From JAFAYN01 sp963733105 (lineage in GTDB: Bacteria > Gemmatimonadota > Gemmatimonadetes > Longimicrobiales > Longimicrobiaceae), in contig CAVTCB010000007.1 in NCBI GenBank assembly GCA_963733105.1, positions 165,874 to 229,873 on the forward strand: a DNA stretch of 64,000 nucleotides. Reading direction: 5' to 3'. The number at the start of each line of letters is the position of its first letter. Position 1 is the first letter of the stretch. This document shows positions 39,342-56,856 of the stretch, one piece after another. The translations under genes were made by a program, and so were the position numbers. The notes beneath the pieces are model-generated. The model saw only the letters and a list, made by a program, of their open reading frames with translations, was not told the origin of the DNA and ran no database searches.

Positions 39342-41570
39342 CTGCGCGCACGAGCCCTCCTCGCCACGCTCCTCCTCGGCCTCGCGGCCGGGTGCGGGGC
39401 GCCCCCCGACCCCTCCGCCCCGCCTGACGCGGGGCGGGAGCTGCGGAGCGGGCGCCGGTGGGCGGACGCGCTGGAGCGGCGCACGCGCGACGTGGCCGCG
39501 GCCGACTCGGTGGCGGCGGACGAGGCGCTGGCGCTGGGCTACCTGGAGCGGCTCCGGCTGGGGATGGGGAGCCCGTTCCGGACGGCGGAGCAGGCGCTCC
39601 GCGACCCGCGGCTGGCGGACACGCTGCGCCCCCGGCTGGCCTGGGCGCTCCTGGCGCGCACGCGGGACGGCGAGGGGCACCGGGTGGACCCGGCGGCGCT
39701 GGACGCGGTGGGGCGCGGAGCGGAGGGGTGGGGACGGGGGGCGCTGCACCTGGCGCTGGTGGAGGACGCGGTGGAGCGCGCCCGCGACCCGCGCGACGGG
39801 GAGCGCGCGGCGCGCATGGCGTACGCGGTGGCCGCCGCGGCGGGGGACGCGGCGGAGACCGCGCCGCGCGCGGTGGCGCGGGCGGCGGCGCTGGTCCGCG
39901 ACCGGCGGCTGGCGCGGGAGGACGCGCGCGCCCTGCTGACGGCGGCGGACTCGCTGCGCGTCTCGCCGCTGGAGCTGCTCCCGCGGTGGCGCGCGGAGCG
40001 GCGCTTCCGGGCGGAGGCGCCGCTCCTCCTCCCGCCGGGGGCGGACGCGGAGCGGGCCGCGGCGGGGATCGCGCTCCGCCTGGCCGCCCGCCTGCGCGCG
40101 GGGGCGCGCTACGGGGCCTGGCCCGCGCTCCCCGCGCCGCCGCCCGCCGAGAGGGGGCTGGGGCCGGGCGCGGCGGAGCGGCTGGCGCGGCTGGCGGACT
40201 CGTCGGGGCTCCCGCCGCAGCCGCCGGTGGCGGTCACGGTGGGCTCCTTCCGGGAGCTGCTCCTGGCGGGGGCCCCCGGGGGCGCGGCGGACGAGCCCCG
40301 GCGCCGCTTCCTGCGTGAGGCGTGGAACGAGGAGCGCTTCGTGGCGGAGCTGGCCCGCCTCCGGGCCGCGGGGGCGGAGGGGCCCGGCCCCGGGTCGGTG
40401 GCGCTCGCCGTGGCCGTGGCGATGCGCGCCTGGGCGCAGGAGCCGGTGTGGTTCCCGGGCTTCCCCGCCCCCACGGAGCGGGAGCTGCGCCTGGTGCACG
40501 GCCTGGGCGCGGTGTCCTGGGGGCCCGAGGTCCCGGAGGCGTGGCGCCCCTACTCGCTGCGGATGCTCCAGTTCGCGCTGCTGGACCTGGAGCGGGTGCT
40601 CCCCGGCTTCGCGGTGGAGGGGCTCCGGGTGCGCTTCCGGGGCACGGGGCGCGAGGAGGCGCTGGCCACCCACACCCCGAGCCCGCGCGCCCTCACCCTC
40701 CCGCCGGAGTCGGCGGCGGGGACGCTGGCGCACGAGCTGGCCCACGACCTGGACTGGCAGGCGGCCCGCGCCCGCCGGGGGGTGCGCGGGGCGTACCTCA
40801 CCGACCGCGCGGTGCGCCAGGGTCGCGGGGCGCTGGCGGCCTCGATGCGGGCGCTGGCGGCGGCGCCGCTGGAGGTGCCCGGCCCGGGAACGGGGGAGCG
40901 CCCCTCCCCCGACCGCCGCCCGACGGAGGTGTTCGCCCGGCACGCGGACTGGTTCGTGGCGGCGGCGCTGGCCCGCCGCGGGATCTCCAGCGGCTACCTG
41001 TCCGCGGCGCAGGACGCCGTGCTGAAGGGGTACGCGGGCGCGGCGGCGCCGGACGCGGAGGGGCGCTCCGGGGCGGCGACGGTGCGCGTGCTGGGGGAGA
41101 TGACCGCCGTCCCGGCGGAGGAGGCGGCGTGGTTCCTGGAGTGGTTCGGACCGGAGCGGGCGCCGCCGCTGGAGGAGCGCGTGCGCGCGTTGCTGGACTC
41201 GCCGCTCCCGGAGGCGCGCGCGGCGGCGGGAGGGGACGGCCAGGACGGGTGCGCCGCCGGGGCGCCGCTCCTGGGCGAGGACCCGCTCCGCCGCGAGGTG
41301 GTGGCGCTCGCCGCGCGCGCCCGGGCGCGGGGGATGGCGCTGGAGCAGGCGGAGCGGCTGGCGGGGGCGCCGGGGCGGAGCTGGCTGGCCCGGCAGCTGG
41401 ACGGCACGCTCTGGTCCCCGGTGGCGGTGGACTCGGCCACGGCCGCGCTGGTGGAGCCGCTGGCACGCCGGGTGGAGGAGCTGGACCGCGGCCCCGACTT
41501 CCCGGCGGCGGGGGGGAGTCCCTTCGCGCTCCCGGCGCCCCGGTGCCGGGCCGGACTGCCGTCCGCGTAG
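39342..41570 (+). CDS. Lipoprotein with HExxH motif, probable CTG start
   Basis: The reading frame encodes RARALLATLLLGLAAGC, a complete lipoprotein signal, from 39345 on, but no ATG, GTG or TTG precedes it in a suitable position. A CTG at 39342 has a GGAGA ribosome site six bases upstream, giving a 742-residue product; an internal GTG at 39492 would remove the signal. The mature protein is helical and Arg/Ala-rich, with TLAHELAHDLDWQ at about residue 465, a gluzincin-like HExxH site. I do not recognise the family. It may be an outer-membrane or periplasmic zinc protease. Confidence 0.7.
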   Translation: MRARALLATLLLGLAAGCGAPPDPSAPPDAGRELRSGRRWADALERRTRDVAAADSVAADEALALGYLERLRLGMGSPFRTAEQALRDPRLADTLRPRLAWALLARTRDGEGHRVDPAALDAVGRGAEGWGRGALHLALVEDAVERARDPRDGERAARMAYAVAAAAGDAAETAPRAVARAAALVRDRRLAREDARALLTAADSLRVSPLELLPRWRAERRFRAEAPLLLPPGADAERAAAGIALRLAARLRAGARYGAWPALPAPPPAERGLGPGAAERLARLADSSGLPPQPPVAVTVGSFRELLLAGAPGGAADEPRRRFLREAWNEERFVAELARLRAAGAEGPGPGSVALAVAVAMRAWAQEPVWFPGFPAPTERELRLVHGLGAVSWGPEVPEAWRPYSLRMLQFALLDLERVLPGFAVEGLRVRFRGTGREEALATHTPSPRALTLPPESAAGTLAHELAHDLDWQAARARRGVRGAYLTDRAVRQGRGALAASMRALAAAPLEVPGPGTGERPSPDRRPTEVFARHADWFVAAALARRGISSGYLSAAQDAVLKGYAGAAAPDAEGRSGAATVRVLGEMTAVPAEEAAWFLEWFGPERAPPLEERVRALLDSPLPEARAAAGGDGQDGCAAGAPLLGEDPLRREVVALAARARARGMALEQAERLAGAPGRSWLARQLDGTLWSPVAVDSATAALVEPLARRVEELDRGPDFPAAGGSPFALPAPRCRAGLPSA

Positions 41571-41652
41571 GGAACAGTTGGCACGCGGCACGCGGATTGC
41601 TTTCCCTACTCCTGGGCAGTCCACAGAAAAACTCGAACCTGACGGAGATCCA

Positions 41653-41871
41653 ATGCGATCCATCCGATATCTCGCGGTCCCGGCCCTGGCGCTGGCGTTC
41701 ATGTCGACGGCGTGCACGGCCAAGGTGGAGGAGGAGGGAAAGATGCCCGACGTGGACGTCCAGGGCGGTGAGATGCCCAAGGTGGACGTGGACGCGGCGG
41801 AGGTGACCGTGGGCACGGACACGAACACGGTGGTCACCCCCGACGTGGACGTGAACGCCCCCAAGCAGTAG
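41653..41871 (+). CDS. Small repetitive lipoprotein
   Basis: The 72-residue product has a lipoprotein signal (LAFMSTAC) and an acidic mature part made of short related units (MPDVDVQGGE, MPKVDVDAAE, TPDVDVNAP). No family is known to me. The units may bind cations or simply act as a spacer. A good terminator follows at once. An in-frame start at 41578 would add an unlikely leader and is not used. Confidence 0.7.
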   Translation: MRSIRYLAVPALALAFMSTACTAKVEEEGKMPDVDVQGGEMPKVDVDAAEVTVGTDTNTVVTPDVDVNAPKQ

Positions 41872-41899
41872 CACGCGGGCGGCAGGACGGAGGGAAGGG

Positions 41900-41930
41900 G
41901 AAGGGCCCGGACGACCAGTCCGGGCCCTTC
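41900..41930 (+). terminator. Intrinsic terminator of the small lipoprotein gene
   Basis: GAAGGGCCCGGAC and GTCCGGGCCCTTC form a perfect 13-bp stem around five bases, 28 bp after the stop. Confidence 0.85.
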
Positions 41931-41934
41931 TCCA

Positions 41935-41963
41935 TTGACACGGGCATGAAATCTGCGCATATT
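41935..41963 (+). promoter_or_regulatory. Strong promoter between two terminators
   Basis: TTGACA, a perfect -35 box, is followed after 17 nt by CATATT. The expected start lies near 41970, giving a transcript that meets the terminator at 41994-42036 almost at once. Confidence 0.6.
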
Positions 41964-41993
41964 TCCGAACACAAACCGAAGACATCCGGCCGG

Positions 41994-42036
41994 AAAGGCC
42001 CCTGCTCGGCACAGCGCCCGGGCGAGGGGCCTTTTT
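41994..42036 (+). terminator. Leader terminator (attenuator or end of a small RNA)
   Basis: AAAGGCCCC and GGGGCCTTT form the base of a G/C hairpin ending in five T. It lies about 25 nt downstream of the predicted start and 160 nt before the next CDS. This leader, with further hairpins at about 42145-42170, fills the gene-free stretch 41872-42197. Confidence 0.7.
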
Positions 42037-42197
42037 GCGTTCCGTCGGAGGGCCCCCGGCGGACGCGACGACAACCAGCAGCAGCACCTCCCGGGCATTT
42101 CCGGGTCGGCCGACCGGTCGCGCGAGACCGGCGGCCGGTCGGCGGCGTCCCGCGCTCCGTGGGACGCCCACACCGCGAAACGACTCTGGAGGAAGCC

Positions 42198-43193
42198 ATG
42201 GTACGCGTCACGATCGACATCTACTCCGGCCGCCCGAACCCCTCGTTCCTGCTGGACGAGAAGGAGGCCAAGGAGATCCTGCGGCAGCTCTCGGCCGAGC
42301 CCGACGCGGTCACCCCGGACGACGTCACCACCGGGATCCTGGGGTTCCGCGGGATGATCCTGGAGCTGGAGGACGACCAGGCGAGCGGCCTGTCGCTCCC
42401 GCGCCGCCTGCGCATCGGCGGCGGGGTCTCGAAGAAGGAGGGGAAGGGGCTGGAGCTGGCCCAGCGCCTGCTGGAGCGGGCCGGGAAGCTGACCCCGGCG
42501 GCGGAAGGGGACTTCGGCAAGCTCGGGGTGTACGACGAGGCGGCGCTGAAGAAGCTGGTGGCCGAGGAGCTGGTGCGCGTGGAGTCGGAGCCGGGGGTGC
42601 TCGAGTCCGCGCTGTCGGCGGGGACGCCGATCGCGGCGCTCCCGGAGGGGGAGCAGGCGTCGGGCGAGGGCTCGGTGTCGGCGCAGGCGGCCGCGCCGGT
42701 GCTGGGGCGTGACGCCACCACCTGGGCCGCCTACACGGCGGGGACGTGCAGCGTGGAGGCGTCGGCGTTCAATCCCAACTTCTGGAACCTGAGCGCGACC
42801 GTGCGGCTGAACAACAACTGCTACAACTACGCCAACAACAAGCGCACGGACACCTTCGCCCAGCCGGGGCGGGCCACCGGGGCGCAGGCCACCACCATGG
42901 CGTGCTCCAACGTGACCACGGGCGCCGTGAGCGACGGCCTGAAGGCGCAGCCGAACTGCGCGACCACGGGCGTGCCGCGCTACTACGTGGCGCTGGTGGT
43001 GGCGCCCGGGCAGGACTACCACTGGTACCGGTTCCAGAGCAACGGCTACTGGGGCCACAAGCCCGGCGGGACCAGCGCCAAGAACACGGACAACAGCGGG
43101 GTGGTGATCACCAATCCGCAGACGGCGAACCGCGGAATCTACACCAACTTCTGCGGCTACTTCACCGCACCCACCAACGCACAGATCGCATGA
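42198..43193 (+). CDS. SGRPNP-motif protein with Cys/His C-terminal domain
   Basis: The 331-residue protein starts MVRVTIDIYSGRPNPSFLL (ATG at 42198, GGAGGA site) and has two parts. The N-terminal domain (about residues 1-125) contains IDIYSGRPNPSF and GILGFRGMILEL, and a related version occurs in the next gene. The C-terminal part (about 180-331) contains NNNCYNYANNKRTDTFAQPG, DYHWYRFQSNGYWGHKPGG and NTDNSG, a pattern of Cys, His and Asn/Asp that suggests a papain-like hydrolase. There is no signal peptide. Function is not known. It lies behind a promoter-terminator leader and overlaps the next gene by 4 bp. Confidence 0.7.
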   Translation: MVRVTIDIYSGRPNPSFLLDEKEAKEILRQLSAEPDAVTPDDVTTGILGFRGMILELEDDQASGLSLPRRLRIGGGVSKKEGKGLELAQRLLERAGKLTPAAEGDFGKLGVYDEAALKKLVAEELVRVESEPGVLESALSAGTPIAALPEGEQASGEGSVSAQAAAPVLGRDATTWAAYTAGTCSVEASAFNPNFWNLSATVRLNNNCYNYANNKRTDTFAQPGRATGAQATTMACSNVTTGAVSDGLKAQPNCATTGVPRYYVALVVAPGQDYHWYRFQSNGYWGHKPGGTSAKNTDNSGVVITNPQTANRGIYTNFCGYFTAPTNAQIA

Positions 43194-43672
43194 CCACACG
43201 CGCGCGCCGGGGGGCCGGCCCCCTCCCTTCCCGTCCATCCCTTCGGGGGATCGGCCTCCTGGCGTGCGCACTCCTGGCGTGGAGCGGCTCCGGCTGCTCC
43301 ACGCCCCTCGCGACGGGAGGAAGCCAGATGCAGATCGAAGCGGACGTCTTCAGCGGGCTGCCGAACCCGCGGTGGTCGCTGAGCGCGGAGGAGTCGGCGG
43401 AGCTGTCGCGCCGGATGCGGGAGCTCCCGGCGGCCGCGAGCCCCGGGGCGCTCTTCGACGGGCTGGGCTACCGCGGGATGGTGGTGACCGGGCTGGAGGG
43501 GGAGTGCACGGAGCTCCGCGTGCAGCGGGGCGAGGTGCGCGCCCGGTGCGGGAGCGAGACCCGCGCCTTCACGGACCCGGGACGGGCGCTGGAGCGCTGG
43601 CTGGTGGGCACCGGCCAGGGCCGCGCCGAGCCCGGAACGCTGGAGATGCTCCGCAAGGAGACCGGGGCGTAG
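43190..43672 (+). CDS. Exported paralogue of the SGRPNP domain (lipoprotein)
   Basis: The 160-residue product has a signal ending WSGSGC, probably a lipobox, followed by a single domain starting MQIEADVFSGLPNPRWSLSA, with LGYRGMVVTGLEGEC further on. These motifs match the N-terminal domain of the preceding protein. The ATG overlaps the upstream stop codon (ATGA), so the two are coupled. One protein may stay in the cytoplasm while the other is anchored outside, an arrangement that could suggest enzyme and inhibitor or sensor, but there is no direct evidence. Confidence 0.7.
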   Translation: MTTRARRGAGPLPSRPSLRGIGLLACALLAWSGSGCSTPLATGGSQMQIEADVFSGLPNPRWSLSAEESAELSRRMRELPAAASPGALFDGLGYRGMVVTGLEGECTELRVQRGEVRARCGSETRAFTDPGRALERWLVGTGQGRAEPGTLEMLRKETGA

Positions 43673-43714
43673 ACCTGTCTCCGGAGCGCAGGTCGTCGGC
43701 GGGGCGCTCCCTCC

Positions 43715-43754
43715 GGAAAGCGAGAACTCGCTTCGCTCAGACAGCTCGCTTTCC
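43715..43754. terminator. Hairpin between convergent genes
   Basis: GGAAAGCGAG and CTCGCTTTCC pair around a 20-base loop that itself contains inverted sequence. It lies between the SGxPNP operon and the large NRPS gene and may terminate one or both. No T-tract is visible. Confidence 0.45.
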
Positions 43755-43806
43755 TCCGGGAGCACCCCACCTCCTCCCGGGGATGGCTCCTACTACAACT
43801 ACGCGC

Positions 43807-43841
43807 GCAGCCCGACCCCCGCGCCAGCGGGGGGCACGCCC
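43807..43841 (-). repeat. Four-hairpin dispersed repeat, copy 6 (truncated)
   Basis: Only the first 35 bp, including the first hairpin, remain. It begins 5 nt after the stop of the leftward NRPS gene, in the sense direction of that gene. Confidence 0.75.
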
Positions 43842-43846
43842 GAACC

Positions 43847-54298
<10,452 letters not shown>

Positions 54299-54378
54299 CG
54301 GCACGCTGGCGGATTCACGGTTCCTGGATATCCCGCGCACCGTGGCGGGAAGGGTGTGGAGCCCGGGAATCTAATCAA

Positions 54379-54402
54379 CCCCCCGCGTTCGCGCGCGGGG
54401 GG
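54379..54402. terminator. G/C hairpin between the NRPS and DUF1697 genes
   Basis: CCCCCCGCG and CGCGGGGGG pair around six bases, directly after the stop of the leftward DUF1697 gene. The AT-richer bases on its far side may contain the NRPS promoter. Confidence 0.6.
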
Positions 54403-54410
54403 GCGGGGCG

Positions 54411-54965
54411 TCAGGACGGCCCGGCGTACTTCCCGGCCAATCGGCGCACGGTGGTGACGTTGCGCACCGTGGCGGGGACGCGGCCCAGCGCCTTCTCCAG
54501 CGTCGCCCCGGTGATCCGGGACTCGCTCACGCGGCCGTGGCGGAGCCAGTACAGCTCGCGCCCGTGGAGGTGGAAGTCGTCCACGTCGGTGCGCAGCGCC
54601 AGGACGCGCTCCCGCGCCTCCGCGTCCGGCGCATCCTTGAGGAACGCCACCGAGAGGGCGAAGCCCTCGCCCTCCGCTTCCGCCCCGGGGAAGGCCGGGT
54701 GCTCGGCGGCGGCGCGCACCTCGGCGGGGGTGCGGAGGAAGGTGGCGACGGCGTAGCCCAGCGACGCTTCCAGGTGCCGCTCGATGCGCTCCTCCAGCAC
54801 GCGCGGGTCCTCTCCGGGGTCGTCGAACACCACGTTGCCGCTGGCGATGAAGGTCTCCACTCCGGCGAGGCCCAGCTCCTCGAAGAGGGCGCGCAGGCGG
54901 TCCATCTTCACCGTGTGCCCGCCCACGTTGATGGCGCGCAGGAAGGCGACGTAGCGGCGGGTCGC
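54411..54965 (-). CDS. DUF1697-family protein, start codon missing
   Basis: The frame encodes the DUF1697 start pattern TRRYVAFLRAINVGGHTVKMDRLRAL-type residues from 54962, then FIASGNVVFDDPG and the later ELYWLRHGRVSES. The family normally begins M-x-RYVAFLRAINVGG; here GCG (54963-54965) stands where ATG is expected and the only standard start is an internal GTG at 54926, which would cut off the first strand. An in-frame TGA, the stop of the upstream DUF1579 gene, lies two codons before that GCG. Translation may begin at a non-standard codon, or the gene may be dead. Function of the family is unknown. Confidence 0.7.
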   Translation of the reverse strand, partial: ATRRYVAFLRAINVGGHTVKMDRLRALFEELGLAGVETFIASGNVVFDDPGEDPRVLEERIERHLEASLGYAVATFLRTPAEVRAAAEHPAFPGAEAEGEGFALSVAFLKDAPDAEARERVLALRTDVDDFHLHGRELYWLRHGRVSESRITGATLEKALGRVPATVRNVTTVRRLAGKYAGPS

Positions 54966-54971
54966 GGGGCT

Positions 54972-55442
54972 TCAAGCGGCCCCGGCGCGCACGTAGTCGG
55001 CCTCCACGGCGGGGGACTCCTCCCCCTCGGGGGAGATGAGCACGTGGACCACGCGCAGCCGCTCCCCCCCGTCGGGGCGGACCTCGATGCGCCACCCCCA
55101 GTCCGGGCCCGGGGGCGCCGGGAAGTGGCCCAGGACGGACAGCTCGCCGCCCTCGGGGGAGCGGCCCTCGCAGGACAGCACCCTGTCGCCCATGTGCCAG
55201 CCGTCGATCCAGTGGCCGGTGAGGACGCCCGCCTTGGGCTGGTGCCCCAGGAGGAGGGAGCCTTCCTGCGGCTTCCCCTGGTAGCTCCAGGTGTAGTCCA
55301 GGCGGACGAACCGCCCGCCGAGCACGGGGTGCACCGCGAGGGTGGAGTGGGTGTCCTCGGGGGCGCCGGTGTTGGGGTCGTGGAGGCGGTTGCTGCCGCG
55401 CCACTCGCCCGCGCAGGCGGCGATTGCGTCCAGTGCGCTCAT
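54972..55442 (-). CDS. DUF1579-family protein
   Basis: The 156-residue cytoplasmic protein starts MSALDAIAACAGEWRGSNRLH and has the DUF1579-like beta-barrel pattern (GEWRGSNRLHDPNTG, FVRLDYTWSYQGKPQEGSLL, GHWIDGWHMGD). The function is unknown; the fold suggests ligand binding. Its TGA stop is directly followed, in the same frame, by the DUF1697 coding sequence. The frame upstream of 55442 belongs to repeat copy 7 and is not coding. Confidence 0.8.
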   Translation of the reverse strand: MSALDAIAACAGEWRGSNRLHDPNTGAPEDTHSTLAVHPVLGGRFVRLDYTWSYQGKPQEGSLLLGHQPKAGVLTGHWIDGWHMGDRVLSCEGRSPEGGELSVLGHFPAPPGPDWGWRIEVRPDGGERLRVVHVLISPEGEESPAVEADYVRAGAA

Positions 55443-55527
55443 GGGTGTTTTTCCGGGGTTGGGGTCTGCGGGAACTTGCGGGGGCGGGGGCGGGCCGGCA
55501 AGGGATGCTTTTCGAGGGGCAGGCTTT

Positions 55528-55662
55528 GGGCGTGCCCCCCGCGGGCGCGGGGGTCGGGCTGCGGCTCCGTAGGGAACGATACGACCGTTCCCAACGGAGT
55601 CGAGCCCCGCGCAAACTGCGCGCGGGTCTCGCCCCTCCGGGCTCGCATCCCTCACGCAACTG
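55528..55662 (+). repeat. Four-hairpin dispersed repeat, copy 7
   Basis: This is the only copy not placed in sense after a stop codon: it lies between two leftward genes and is oriented rightward. The first loop is GGGC instead of TGGC with the stem intact, and the third stem is CCCGCGC/GCGCGGG. Confidence 0.9.
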
Positions 55663-55679
55663 CCGTCCGTGACTTTGAG

Positions 55680-56000
55680 TTACGGTTCGATCTCGTGCAG
55701 GACTTCCACCTCTCCGCTGGCGACGGCGAGGGAGCCGTAGACGGGGCAGCGGCGCTGGAAGCCGGCCACCAGCCCGGCCGCCTGCCCGAGGGAGGGGCCG
55801 CGCAGGCGGAGGGTGAGCCGGACGTGCGAGAACACCGTCACGTCCGGGCGCGGCTGGCGCTCGCGGTCGAGGGTGCCGCGCACGGTGACGGACACGCGCT
55901 CCAGGGGGACGCCCGCGTCGCGCGCGAGCACCTGGAGGACCTCCGCGCCGCACGCGGCGGCGGCCGAGAGGAAGAGCTCGCCGGGGGCGGGAGCGGTCAT
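55680..56000 (-). CDS. OsmC-like protein, N-terminally short
   Basis: The 106-residue product carries the two OsmC-type cysteines (AAAACGAE and RRCPVYGS) and the helix FLSAAAACGAEVLQVLA. OsmC and Ohr proteins reduce organic peroxides, usually as about 140-residue chains whose first 30-40 residues form a beta hairpin; these are missing here. Upstream the sequence soon turns into palindrome copy e and repeat copy 8, so the 5' end may have been lost to repeat insertion. The ATG at 55998-56000 is the first in the open frame. Confidence 0.7.
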   Translation of the reverse strand: MTAPAPGELFLSAAAACGAEVLQVLARDAGVPLERVSVTVRGTLDRERQPRPDVTVFSHVRLTLRLRGPSLGQAAGLVAGFQRRCPVYGSLAVASGEVEVLHEIEP

Positions 56001-56060
56001 GAGGGCCGGATCAGGGGATGAGGATGGTGGCGGGAGGGTAGGCTCGGTGCGCCCGGCGGA

Positions 56061-56104
56061 CCCCCCACCCCCGGCCCCTCCCCCACAAGGGGGGAGGGGA
56101 GCAC
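56061..56104 (-). repeat. REP-like G/C palindrome, copy e
   Basis: This is a reverse copy ending GAGCAC, placed next to copy 8 of the four-hairpin repeat. The order and relative orientation match the composites at 10.6 and 25.3 kb. Confidence 0.75.
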
Positions 56105-56132
56105 GACGACGACAGAACTACCGGTTCAGCAA

Positions 56133-56200
56133 CAAGTTGCGTGAGGGATGCGAGCCCGGAGGGGCGAGACCCGCGCGTTGTTTGCGCGGGGGGCACGCCC
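56133..56200 (-). repeat. Four-hairpin dispersed repeat, copy 8 (internal deletion)
   Basis: Both ends of the element are present but about 65 bp covering most of the first and all of the second hairpin are missing. The third stem (CCGCGC/GCGCGG) is kept. It begins 11 nt after the stop of the leftward DUF4287/SRPBCC gene, in sense. Confidence 0.8.
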
Positions 56201-56211
56201 GAACCCCGCCC

Positions 56212-56853
56212 TCATCCCGAATCCCCACTCAACGCCGCGGCGATCCGCTCCAGCGCCGGGCGCCAGAGCGCGCGCATCGCCTCACGGGATTCCGCGTCGG
56301 GGAGCCTGTCCACGTGGACGTTGACCACGGTCTTCCCGTGCCCCGCCTCCGACACCGTGAGCTGGAGCGTCGCGGGCGCCGGCCACCCCTCCGGCCGCCA
56401 GGTCATCCGCAGTCGGTCCCCGGGCTTCACCACCCGGACCTCGCCGCTCGCTCCCCCCGGCACCTCGTACCGCGCGCCCGCCTCGAAGGCGACACCCTCG
56501 CCCAGCCACAGCTCCGGCCGCGAGACGATCACGTCCCACGCCTCCGACACCGTCGCGGAGACCCTCCGCTGCACCCCCACCTGGAAGCCCGCGTCCGCGG
56601 TCTGCCCCACCACCCGCTTGCCGCGGGCCCGCTCGTAGTCCACCGTGATCGTCTGCCGCCACCAGCTCGACACCCGGGGGTGCTCGCGCTCCAGGTGGGC
56701 GACGATCTCCCGGTGGCTCCACTCCGCGGCCCCCGCCGCGTCCAGCGCTTCCAGCCACTCCTCCCACCCGCGGCCGGTCGCCTCGCGCACCGCCTCCGAC
56801 GAGACCCGGCCGGGCGCCTGCGCGGCCCCGCCTCTCCCCGACGCCGTGGCCAC
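56212..56853 (-). CDS. DUF4287 plus SRPBCC (AHSA1-like) protein
   Basis: The 213-residue protein joins an N-terminal DUF4287-type segment (EAVREATGRGWEEWLEALD, HREIVAHLEREHP, SWWRQTITVDYERARGKR) to an SRPBCC ligand-binding domain (VQRRVSATVSEAWDVIVS, then RLRMTWRPEGW). AHSA1-like proteins bind hydrophobic ligands; specific functions vary. It begins 3 bp after the VOC gene stop and is the last gene of a four-gene TetR-led operon. Confidence 0.85.
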   Translation of the reverse strand: MATASGRGGAAQAPGRVSSEAVREATGRGWEEWLEALDAAGAAEWSHREIVAHLEREHPRVSSWWRQTITVDYERARGKRVVGQTADAGFQVGVQRRVSATVSEAWDVIVSRPELWLGEGVAFEAGARYEVPGGASGEVRVVKPGDRLRMTWRPEGWPAPATLQLTVSEAGHGKTVVNVHVDRLPDAESREAMRALWRPALERIAAALSGDSG

Positions 56854-56856
56854 CGG

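Noticed and set aside
41946..42197. Upstream extension of the SGRPNP protein
   Set aside because: The extension passes through the leader terminator and lacks domain similarity; the ATG at 42198 has a good ribosome site.
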